Assembly: GCA_964545585.1 (NCBI GenBank)
Contig: CAZJFT010000017.1
Coordinates: 1 to 21,298, forward strand
Origin: UBA9642 sp964545585
GTDB taxonomy: Archaea; Nanobdellota; Nanobdellia; Woesearchaeales; UBA9642
Reading direction: 5' to 3'
Length of the DNA stretch: 21,298 bases
Under the pieces are notes generated by a model. It saw nothing but the letters and a program-made list of their open reading frames with translations, was not told the DNA's origin and searched no databases. Below, one piece after another: positions 6,986 through 12,105 of the stretch. Position numbers and translations under genes: made by a program. Positions within the stretch are counted from its first letter, which is position 1. Every line of letters begins with the position of its first letter.

Positions 6986-7642
6986 ATGGACCTATCAAAA
7001 TATAAGTCTAAGATTCCTGCAAATATCTATGCGAAGCTTGAGCCTAGGATTAAGACATTGAGGCCTGCGCAGCATAAGGCTATTGATGCAGGAATATTCG
7101 AGGACAAGAACCTTCTAATCTGTACTCCTACTGCTTCTGGGAAGACGCTTGTTGCAGAATTAGCGATAATGAATGCTGTATTCCATGATAAAGGGAAGTG
7201 CGTTTATATTGTCCCGTTGCGTGCGCTTGCTTCTGAGAAGTATGAATTCTTCAAGAAGATGCATGATTTCAAGACTGCCATATCAAGCGGAGATATAGAT
7301 TCTGATGATTCTTACCTTGAAAAGTATGATCTTATCATCACGACTTCTGAAAAATTCGACTCCTTGATAAGGCATAAGGCGAAGTGGCTTTCTAAAGTGA
7401 AAGTGGTCATAGTCGATGAGATACATCTCCTTAATGACTCCTCAAGGGGTCCGACGCTTGAGATTATAATCACTATTCTCAAGCAGGAGCTCAAGAAGAT
7501 GCAATTGATAGGACTTTCTGCAACCATTGGCAATCCTGAAGACTTGGCCAGATGGCTTGATGCAGAATTGATTATGGACAATTGGCGTCCTGTTAAGCTT
7601 CATAAAGGCGTCATGCTTGACAACGAGATAGAGTTCTACTGA
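6986..7642 (+). CDS. Hel308/Ski2-like helicase reduced to its first RecA domain
   Basis: A 218-residue protein with only the N-terminal RecA-like domain of a superfamily 2 Ski2/Hel308 helicase. Visible motifs: Q-motif region LRPAQHKAI (25-33), Walker A TPTASGKT (47-54), motif Ia VPLRALASEK (76-85), TTSEKFDSL (119-127), motif II DEIH (144-147) and motif III SAT (178-180). The frame stops soon after the WRPVKL segment (200-205) that joins domain 1 to domain 2. Full proteins are about 700 residues, with RecA2, winged-helix and ratchet domains; none of this is found in any frame of the 94 bp that follow. It may be a decaying gene, a free-standing ATPase domain or one half of a split helicase. All domain-1 motifs are intact, which speaks against long decay. 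Confidence 0.85.
   Translation: MDLSKYKSKIPANIYAKLEPRIKTLRPAQHKAIDAGIFEDKNLLICTPTASGKTLVAELAIMNAVFHDKGKCVYIVPLRALASEKYEFFKKMHDFKTAISSGDIDSDDSYLEKYDLIITTSEKFDSLIRHKAKWLSKVKVVIVDEIHLLNDSSRGPTLEIIITILKQELKKMQLIGLSATIGNPEDLARWLDAELIMDNWRPVKLHKGVMLDNEIEFY
6997..7006 (-). promoter_or_regulatory. Possible TATA-like box for the DUF5680-like gene
   Basis: Minus-strand CTTATATTTT (within 6997-7006) lies about 28 bp upstream of the TTG at 6973 and inside the helicase coding region. If the ATG at 6904 is the true start, a CTTTTTAATG near 6932 would be the alternative box. Confidence 0.35.
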
Positions 7643-7646
7643 ATGC

Positions 7647-7679
7647 AATTTCATTTCAACACTGCCAAAATTTCATTTC
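7647..7679. repeat. 11-bp direct repeat after the truncated helicase
   Basis: AATTTCATTTC occurs at 7647-7657 and again at 7669-7679, starting 5 bp after the helicase stop codon. It may be a recombination scar or chance in AT-rich DNA. Confidence 0.45.
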
Positions 7680-7680
7680 C

Positions 7681-7697
7681 ATTAAATATTTAAATTC
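7681..7697 (+). promoter_or_regulatory. TATA-like region for the MscS-type channel gene
   Basis: The AT-only stretch ATTAAATATTTAAATTC is centred about 48 bp before the ATG at 7737, predicting a leader of roughly 20-25 nt. The leader holds GGTGA (7726-7730), a Shine-Dalgarno site six nt before the ATG. Confidence 0.5.
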
Positions 7698-7736
7698 GGA
7701 TTCCTGTATCAATCATTGTTTTACGGGTGAGTTTTC

Positions 7737-8606
7737 ATGGAAAAGGCGAAATTATTGAAGGAATTGAGCAATGATATAAAAGATAAATTGAAGCATAAAG
7801 GGACTAATTATGCGATAATATTCTTCGGTGTTATTGCAGGCATACTTGCACTCTTGATATATTTTGACAAGATAATAGTCATTAATCTGCCTATCTATGT
7901 AACAGACACGCTTAAAGTGTTGATTCTCGTTTTCGGTGCGTATTTTGTGGCAGCGTTATTGACAAGGATTACTATAAGTCTGGTAATGCGTATGCTTGGT
8001 AGCGGTATTGAGGTTGAGAGACAATTGCTGATAAAGAAGCTTTATGCAGGAGTCATATATCTTCTTGCTACAGTATATGTGATGTGGCGTCTAGGCTTTG
8101 GATTGCAGAACATCACGCTTGTTGCCGGTCTTATAACTACTGGCCTTGCGTTTGCTGTGAGAGATGTTATAATGTCTTATCTGGCATGGTATGTGTTGTT
8201 GACTAAGAGGCCTTTCAGGATTGGTGATTACATAAAGATCGGTGATGATGAAGGAAAAGTGATGCATATAGGGACTTTTTATGTATTGATAGACAATAGC
8301 CCTAATACTAAGGATGACTTTGTGAGGATCCCTAACAGGATGTTTTTGGAGAAACCCATACAGAATTTCGGCCAGCATGATGTCCTTCATACTGTTAAAG
8401 TGTATTTGTCTGAGATACCTAAGAACTATGATAAGAAAATTAAGATAATACTTAAGAATATCAAGTCTGAGCTGAAGATTGATGCGCAGGCATTCCTTGA
8501 TTTCGAGCAGGACAAACGTTTCATACGTTACGAGTTCAGGGAGGATTACTCTAGAAAGGCTGAATTGAAGGATAGGATAATACGGATTACTGCAAAGATT
8601 CTATAA
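7737..8606 (+). CDS. MscS-family small-conductance mechanosensitive channel
   Basis: Membrane channel that opens on membrane tension to release solutes during osmotic downshock; works as a homo-oligomer. The 289 residues match the E. coli MscS size. Membrane helices are seen at about 23-43, 57-78, 102-118 and 126-152; the last is the pore-lining helix with LVAGLITTGLAFAVRDVI, small residues packed as in MscS TM3. The beta domain follows with RPFRIGDYIKIGDDEGKV (158-175) and the IPN motif (VRIPNRMF). The C-terminal alpha/beta domain is short and ends with a basic helix. The ATG has GGTGA six nt upstream, unlike the leaderless genes around it. T tracts after the stop mark the end of the unit. 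Confidence 0.93.
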   Translation: MEKAKLLKELSNDIKDKLKHKGTNYAIIFFGVIAGILALLIYFDKIIVINLPIYVTDTLKVLILVFGAYFVAALLTRITISLVMRMLGSGIEVERQLLIKKLYAGVIYLLATVYVMWRLGFGLQNITLVAGLITTGLAFAVRDVIMSYLAWYVLLTKRPFRIGDYIKIGDDEGKVMHIGTFYVLIDNSPNTKDDFVRIPNRMFLEKPIQNFGQHDVLHTVKVYLSEIPKNYDKKIKIILKNIKSELKIDAQAFLDFEQDKRFIRYEFREDYSRKAELKDRIIRITAKIL

Positions 8607-8610
8607 AAAA

Positions 8611-8640
8611 CATTTTTTCATATAGTTTTTTGTTCTTATT
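8611..8640 (+). terminator. T-tract terminator after the MscS-type gene
   Basis: Two runs of six T (8613-8618 and 8626-8631) follow the stop codon, suitable for archaeal intrinsic termination. Confidence 0.5.
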
Positions 8641-8657
8641 TAAGCACAAATCGTAAT

Positions 8658-8684
8658 CTTTATATATAAGTGTATATATATAAC
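8658..8684 (+). promoter_or_regulatory. Tandem TATA-like boxes upstream of the small-peptide locus
   Basis: CTTTATATATAAG (8658-8670) is followed directly by TGTATATATATAAC (8671-8684). Predicted transcript starts are near 8690 and 8704, which would give the peptide gene at 8886 an unusually long leader of about 180-200 nt. The 279 bp from 8607 to 8885 hold no recognisable gene apart from this region, T tracts, hairpins and doubtful micro-ORFs. Confidence 0.5.
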
Positions 8685-8805
8685 TATTCTAGTATATGAA
8701 AATGTATATCGAATGTCTTTTTTAGGCATTGAAATACAATGAAATATACCAAAACATCCAACAACATCCACATAACGAACAACGGGGGAACCTGTTAACG
8801 CAATA

Positions 8806-8839
8806 ACATGCTATACGCATGTACTCAAGCAATACATGC
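8806..8839 (+). promoter_or_regulatory. Mutually exclusive hairpins in the leader of the small-peptide locus
   Basis: ACATGC (8806-8811) can pair with GCATGT (8817-8822). The same GCATGT, extended to GCATGTA (8817-8823), can instead pair with TACATGC (8833-8839) with a nine-nt loop. The two helices cannot form together, as in attenuators and switches. The second leaves the ATG at 8808 free; the first buries it. Confidence 0.35.
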
Positions 8840-8879
8840 TCAAAGCAACAACAGAAACAATATAGGAAAAAGGAGGTAA
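8808..8879 (+). CDS. Possible 23-codon leader ORF
   Basis: An ATG at 8808 opens a 23-residue frame (MLYACTQAIHAQ..., ending GKRR) whose TAA at 8877-8879 overlaps the Shine-Dalgarno sequence of the next small gene. It has no ribosome-binding site of its own. Its only support is position: ribosomes terminating here would lie on the next gene's initiation site, as in leader peptides. In AT-rich DNA an ORF of this size can easily arise by chance. Confidence 0.2.
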   Translation: MLYACTQAIHAQSNNRNNIGKRR

Positions 8880-8885
8880 ATAGAC

Positions 8886-8951
8886 ATGAATATAGCAAAA
8901 AGAATAGCGAAGACAGCAATAGCGAAAGCATGGGCATACATAAAAGTATAG
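8886..8951 (+). CDS. 21-residue cationic amphipathic peptide
   Basis: A very short gene led by a near-perfect Shine-Dalgarno AGGAGGT (8871-8877), eight nt before ATG 8886. The product starts with NIAKRIAKTAIAKAW after Met and ends in aromatic/basic residues; it has five basic and no acidic residues. Ile3, Ala4, Ile7, Ala8, Ala11, Ile12, Ala15, Trp16 and Ile19 repeat with helical i/i+3/i+4 spacing and would form one greasy face, with Lys5, Arg6, Lys9, Lys14 and Lys20 opposite. Such helices bind membranes: archaeocin-like peptide, small toxin, or a membrane-anchoring peptide are possible. A gene for a strongly acidic protein begins five nt after its stop, suggesting coupled translation and perhaps a neutralising partner. 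No homologue is recognised; that it is translated is inferred from the ribosome site and pattern. Confidence 0.6.
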   Translation: MNIAKRIAKTAIAKAWAYIKV

Positions 8952-8956
8952 GTTGC

Positions 8957-9169
8957 ATGAAACAAGAAGACGGAGAAGAAGGTGATATGGAAGATGAAGA
9001 ATATGTAGACACGATATTGAACATAGACGTGATATTGATGCAAGTTCAGTCAGATATGCAAACTAGCGATAACAACAAGGCATTATCACGGATAAAAGAG
9101 GCGAGATCAATAATTGCTGAGATGAACCAAACGACAGATGGATTCAACAGGGTAAACTTGCTGAAATAA
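8957..9169 (+). CDS. Small acidic protein, unknown function
   Basis: A 70-residue protein with a very acidic N-terminus (KQEDGEEGDMEDEEY) and a body that looks like two helices (VDTILNIDVILMQVQSDM and NKALSRIKEARSIIAEM). I count 16 acidic and 7 basic residues. No family is recognised. The frame is open upstream to 8819, but that part is low-complexity sequence that overlaps the 21-residue gene in another frame. The chosen ATG lies five nt after that gene's stop, which fits re-initiation; no good Shine-Dalgarno site precedes it. The opposite charge of the two neighbouring products suggests a peptide/partner pair, but this is inference only. A T-rich terminator follows directly. Confidence 0.6.
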   Translation: MKQEDGEEGDMEDEEYVDTILNIDVILMQVQSDMQTSDNNKALSRIKEARSIIAEMNQTTDGFNRVNLLK

Positions 9170-9173
9170 TAAT

Positions 9174-9193
9174 TTTTTTCATTTTTTATTTTT
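9174..9193 (+). terminator. T-rich terminator after the acidic small protein gene
   Basis: Runs of seven, six and five T closely spaced (about 9174-9193) follow the stop codon and separate the small-peptide unit from the YkuD operon. Confidence 0.6.
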
Positions 9194-9208
9194 AATTCTG
9201 AAAAAATT

Positions 9209-9244
9209 CTGGAAAAAGCCGAAATATTTACGGATTTTCTCCAG
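9209..9244. promoter_or_regulatory. Long imperfect hairpin before the YkuD operon promoter
   Basis: CTGGAAAAAGCCG (9209-9221) pairs with CGGATTTTCTCCAG (9231-9244) with one bulge and one mismatch, around a nine-nt AT loop. It lies between the T-rich terminator and the TATA-like stretch of the next operon, so it could be an operator or part of the preceding transcript's 3' end. Confidence 0.45.
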
Positions 9245-9251
9245 ATATTCT

Positions 9252-9265
9252 TATTAATAATATTT
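9252..9265 (+). promoter_or_regulatory. TATA-like box for the YkuD operon
   Basis: TATTAATAATATTT is centred about 34 bp before the ATG at 9293, predicting a leader of about ten nt with GAGGTG (9281-9286), a Shine-Dalgarno site six nt before the ATG. Confidence 0.45.
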
Positions 9266-9292
9266 GACTAATTACTTCTAGAGGTGGTCTTA

Positions 9293-9547
9293 ATGACTAA
9301 GATCGAAGATAAGGTAAAAGAAATATGGAACAAAGAGCCAGTGAGAGACGCAACAATAATAGCTGGCGTTACAGTTGTCGAGCAAGTGACAGAGAACGTC
9401 CTGTTAAGACAGGTACAGCCGAAATATCATAAATGGGCAAGAGCCATAATAAATGCTGGCTCGAACACGTTGTCCTACTTCCTGGGAAAATCGCAGGAGG
9501 AGAAATATGGAAAGAATAATCCGCAGGACCAAAATGGACAGCCATGA
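9293..9547 (+). CDS. Small protein of unknown function, first gene of the YkuD operon
   Basis: An 84-residue protein not recognised as any family. The N-terminus is charged (TKIEDKVKEIWNKEP); the middle is moderately hydrophobic (ATIIAGVTVVEQVTENVLL, about 19-37) and a second such part follows (WARAIINAGSNTLSYFLG); the end is polar and Gln/Asn-rich. This could be a pair of short membrane-associated helices, resembling a small holin-like protein in outline only. Start chosen at ATG 9293 because GAGGTG stands six nt upstream; a GTG nine nt earlier falls inside that site. The 3' end overlaps the next gene by 41 bp in another frame, which indicates a tightly linked operon. Confidence 0.65.
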   Translation: MTKIEDKVKEIWNKEPVRDATIIAGVTVVEQVTENVLLRQVQPKYHKWARAIINAGSNTLSYFLGKSQEEKYGKNNPQDQNGQP

Positions 9548-9746
9548 GAACATTGGAAATGACAACAGCGGGAAAGACAAGAAGATAGATGATGCGATAA
9601 AGATAGTGGGCCAAGTTGTCAAAGGATTATATGAGAAAGACAGGTCGGTGCTTGAGAATCCTGATATAACCTCGTTTGTAGAGAAGAATTTTGGTGTCGT
9701 AGGAAAAGAATACTATGACAAGATGAAAGAGAGCTATCTAAGGTGA
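9507..9746 (+). CDS. Small protein of unknown function, second gene of the YkuD operon
   Basis: A 79-residue protein, basic at the N-terminus (MERIIRRTK), then a polar linker and a soluble helical part (KKIDDAIKIVGQVVKGLYEK and SFVEKNFGVVGKEYYDKM). No signal peptide, membrane segment or known motif is seen. ATG 9507 is preceded by AGGAGG (9495-9500) at six nt, a strong ribosome site lying inside the previous gene; ATG 9534 is a less likely start giving a 70-residue protein. The end of the gene carries AGGTGAT across its stop codon, which is the ribosome site of the next gene. This packing implies co-expression with the YkuD proteins. Confidence 0.65.
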   Translation: MERIIRRTKMDSHENIGNDNSGKDKKIDDAIKIVGQVVKGLYEKDRSVLENPDITSFVEKNFGVVGKEYYDKMKESYLR

Positions 9747-9752
9747 TAAAAA

Positions 9753-10559
9753 ATGGGAGACACATTAAAGAACATACTTACACATGGTGCTGCGGCAGTG
9801 GGCGGATTCTATTTTGGGAGCAAGAACGCAACACCAGGAGAGAGATCAAAGAACATATTCTCTAGGTTTATACCTACACTTATAATAGCATATGGTATAA
9901 CACATTTTGCCATAAATACTCCTGGAGAATTCTTTGATTATATGAAACAGGTAAATAATAACAGCACTGAAGTCAGAAAGCTAGAGATAGAGAAAAAGGT
10001 CGAGATTTATGATGATAAGATCAATAAGCTTGATGATACGCAAAAACAGCTGGAGGATTATTTCAATAATGAGATGCAGAATAAGTCAAACATTGATGCT
10101 AGTCAGAACAATAAAATAGGGGGTATAGAGAAAAAACTGAATGATATTTCATCTTCTTCAAGCAAAAAAGAAGGTAATGGTTTTGTGCCATTCGAATCAT
10201 CTGAGAACACTGCATACAATACATGGGTGGCGTTCGACAAGACGGATCAAAGGTTCTATTTCTATAAGAACCAGGAACTAACGAAGTCTGGACCAATGAT
10301 ATTCAACGGTTCTGGAAAGCCTGCAGTCGGCCTATATACGGTGAATGAAGTGAATAACCGCAGTGGAGATCTTTTTCCTGGTTTCATAAGGTTAGATGGT
10401 GTCATAGGAATATCTGGTTCAGGCCAAAACAAAGAATACGACCCAGATATACGTGACTCAAATAATATTACTCGGAGCGGTTTCAGGTTATATAATGGTG
10501 ATATGGATTATTTGATGAAAAATATCCGTGTCGGAACAAGAGTGGAAGTGCGGGACTAA
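9753..10559 (+). CDS. Membrane-anchored coiled-coil protein with a catalytically dead YkuD-like domain
   Basis: A 268-residue protein. Residues 8-22 and 38-54 (RFIPTLIIAYGITHFAI) are hydrophobic and probably form a membrane hairpin or anchor. Residues 70-132 are heptad-like and charged, a likely coiled coil; a Ser-rich linker follows (133-137). Residues 155-268 follow the plan of a YkuD (L,D-transpeptidase) domain and run parallel to the next gene's product: DKTDQRFYFYK, KPAVGLYTV, GVIGISGSG and RSGFRLYNGDMD. Where the active enzyme has HG and SHGCVR, this one has SG (Ser221) and SGFR (242-245): the catalytic Cys is Phe and the His residues are gone. It is therefore probably a scaffold, regulator or binding paralogue. 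AGGTGAT six nt before ATG 9753 gives a strong start. The YkuD assignment of this degenerate domain rests on comparison with its neighbour. Confidence 0.7.
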   Translation: MGDTLKNILTHGAAAVGGFYFGSKNATPGERSKNIFSRFIPTLIIAYGITHFAINTPGEFFDYMKQVNNNSTEVRKLEIEKKVEIYDDKINKLDDTQKQLEDYFNNEMQNKSNIDASQNNKIGGIEKKLNDISSSSSKKEGNGFVPFESSENTAYNTWVAFDKTDQRFYFYKNQELTKSGPMIFNGSGKPAVGLYTVNEVNNRSGDLFPGFIRLDGVIGISGSGQNKEYDPDIRDSNNITRSGFRLYNGDMDYLMKNIRVGTRVEVRD

Positions 10560-10573
10560 TTTAATGTCTGTCA

Positions 10574-11458
10574 ATGCCGGGGATAAGAATGATATATGGT
10601 TATTTAGAGGAATATATTCCTAATCTGGAAGAATATTATGAGGCTGGTTATGCATCTTTTAAGTCATTGGTAGAGGGAGTTAAGAAGGCCTCAAAATCCC
10701 TAGTTTTCGGGTCATTATTGTTCTACAATACTTTGGACATAAAAAGCGACAGTGGTTTTGAGAGTGTTCCTGTCTCTAAAGAATATATCGCTGCAAACTT
10801 AAGCGGCAACCTAGAGAATATACTGAGAGATAATATATCTATCGAACCATTGATAGGATACATTGCATCTTTGGATAATGGTCAGTATTCAGATAATGAA
10901 TTCTATAAGAGCATACGTATGAATGAGGCAAGGAGACAGTTATCTTTGTATGAACCGCAGTCTGATGCAATCATAATAGACAAGACATTCCAGAAAGCAT
11001 TATTCTTCAAGAAGACAGATAAAGGATATGATTTTGTTGATGAGCATGATTGTGGTACTGCAAAAGTCTATGGTAGAAAGATCAGGCCTGGAGATGGCAA
11101 GACCCCTGAAGGGATGTTCACTATATATTCAGTAGAGCCGGCACATAATAAGCTTTGGGATGGAGAGAAAGCATATGGTGCATACTTTTTGAGGATACAA
11201 GGATCTATAGGCATGCATGGGAACGGCACTGATAAAGTCAAGAATCCTGGATGGATGGATGACCCCGCATATATGGCGCCTGACCCTTTAGGTGTATACA
11301 AGGATAATTTCGGTTATGGACCGAGCCATGGATGTGTCAGAGCGGAAAATGATGTGATAAGAGAAAAAGTCGAGGATGGCAGCATAAAACAAGGCGATAA
11401 AGTCATAATCTATGAGAACAATGATATGACTAGAATTCTTAGGAATCTATATAGATAG
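10574..11458 (+). CDS. L,D-transpeptidase (YkuD) domain protein with intact active site
   Basis: A 294-residue protein with a YkuD catalytic domain at about 130-282. Conserved blocks: AIIIDKTFQKALFF, the strand GDGKTPEGMFTIY, then SIGMHGNG (His215, Gly216) and the signature SHGCVR (251-256) with nucleophile Cys254. In bacteria these enzymes form 3-3 crosslinks in murein or attach proteins to it. Archaea have no murein, so the substrate here is unknown: another envelope polymer, a protein, or the wall of another cell. The first 125 residues are not recognised; a short hydrophobic stretch (SLVFGSLLFYNTL, 42-54) may be a membrane anchor. ATG 10574 has no clear ribosome site; ATG 10589, with GGGGAT just upstream, is an alternative. 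It is the last gene of the operon and follows its inactive paralogue by 14 bp. Confidence 0.88.
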   Translation: MPGIRMIYGYLEEYIPNLEEYYEAGYASFKSLVEGVKKASKSLVFGSLLFYNTLDIKSDSGFESVPVSKEYIAANLSGNLENILRDNISIEPLIGYIASLDNGQYSDNEFYKSIRMNEARRQLSLYEPQSDAIIIDKTFQKALFFKKTDKGYDFVDEHDCGTAKVYGRKIRPGDGKTPEGMFTIYSVEPAHNKLWDGEKAYGAYFLRIQGSIGMHGNGTDKVKNPGWMDDPAYMAPDPLGVYKDNFGYGPSHGCVRAENDVIREKVEDGSIKQGDKVIIYENNDMTRILRNLYR

Positions 11459-11543
11459 TTATATTTTATGTAAATAGTTGGTAGTTATATTTTATATGGA
11501 TGAATATATGATTGAGAAATTATATGAGATTGAAATTAAAAAA

Positions 11544-11570
11544 CCTAATTAGACATATTATATAATTAGG
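11544..11570. terminator. Inverted repeat between convergent genes, probable bidirectional terminator
   Basis: CCTAATTA (11544-11551) and TAATTAGG (11563-11570) are perfect inverted repeats around an 11-nt AT-rich loop, flanked by A- and T-rich DNA. It lies between the stops of the YkuD gene and the convergent gene. The preceding stretch 11456-11500 also holds two near copies of TAGTTATATTTTAT. Confidence 0.45.
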
Positions 11571-11577
11571 AATATTA

Positions 11578-12021
11578 TCAAATCCTAAATCCCCTGTATC
11601 CGCTTATTGTCCCGTTGTTGTTTTTAATATACTCAAAGCCTGATATCCATCTGCTCAAGGAATTAGTCTTGGTGCCATCATAATCAAGCTCGACCCAGCC
11701 GAGGAATTCTCCTATTCCTCCATTGATACTTCCTTTATTTGTCTTCGGATTAAAATTCCCTGTTATGCTCTTGCTTGAGTCTCCGAAAGATCCGAATACT
11801 CCATTGCTGTCTTTTCCTAATATCGTTTCAATGTTTCTTTTGCCATTGTTATATCTATTCTTTATCTCTCCTATTCCAGCATTATATGTGATTGTTGTAT
11901 CGCTTTTCGGTCCTTTGAAGTTCACTCCATTGCTCGTTCTCGATATTGAATATGTATTGAGCACGTATGCTGTTGCAGCCACTGCCGCTATCCCGATAAA
12001 CCAATTGAATAGTTTTCCCAT
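11578..12021 (-). CDS. Membrane-anchored or secreted Gly/Asn-rich protein, unknown function
   Basis: A 147-residue protein with an N-terminal membrane anchor or signal sequence (WFIGIAAVAATAYVL, about 7-21) and a long polar remainder rich in Asn, Gly, Ser and Thr (for example KGPKSDTTITYNAGIGEIKN), typical of extracellular beta-rich chains. No lipobox Cys is present, so Lgt would not act on it. No family is recognised. The minus-strand GGTGAT (12027-12032) sits five nt before the ATG as ribosome site, and TCTTATAAAC (12054-12063) is a likely TATA box. It converges on the YkuD operon and shares the Shine-Dalgarno style of start with it, so it may belong to the same envelope-related island; a substrate or partner role is speculation. 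Confidence 0.65.
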   Translation of the reverse strand: MGKLFNWFIGIAAVAATAYVLNTYSISRTSNGVNFKGPKSDTTITYNAGIGEIKNRYNNGKRNIETILGKDSNGVFGSFGDSSKSITGNFNPKTNKGSINGGIGEFLGWVELDYDGTKTNSLSRWISGFEYIKNNNGTISGYRGFRI

Positions 12022-12053
12022 GGGAAATCACCACTGATAGTATATAGAATATT

Positions 12054-12063
12054 GTTTATAAGA
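12054..12063 (-). promoter_or_regulatory. TATA-like box for the Gly/Asn-rich protein gene
   Basis: Minus-strand TCTTATAAAC is about 37 bp from the ATG at 12021, giving a leader of about ten nt that contains GGTGAT. Confidence 0.45.
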
Positions 12064-12105
12064 CTTGCTTCTATAAATCCGAAAATCTTCCGGTATATCC
12101 AGGAA

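Noticed and set aside
8739..8798. 19-codon ORF upstream of the peptide locus
   Set aside because: No ribosome site, no helical or other pattern; expected by chance in this AT-rich stretch.
8819..8956. Upstream extension of the 70-residue acidic protein to 116 residues
   Set aside because: The extra 46 residues are low-complexity Gln/Lys/Ser sequence read in a different frame over the 21-residue gene and its strong ribosome site; no ribosome site precedes 8819.
11496..11552. 18-codon ORF after the YkuD gene
   Set aside because: No ribosome site, and it runs into the inverted repeat that is better explained as a terminator.
8600..12063. Prophage or integrated plasmid as explanation of the island
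   Set aside because: The small membrane-type proteins plus a wall-enzyme fold recall a lysis module, but no integrase, capsid, terminase, replication gene, tRNA or attachment-site repeat was seen.
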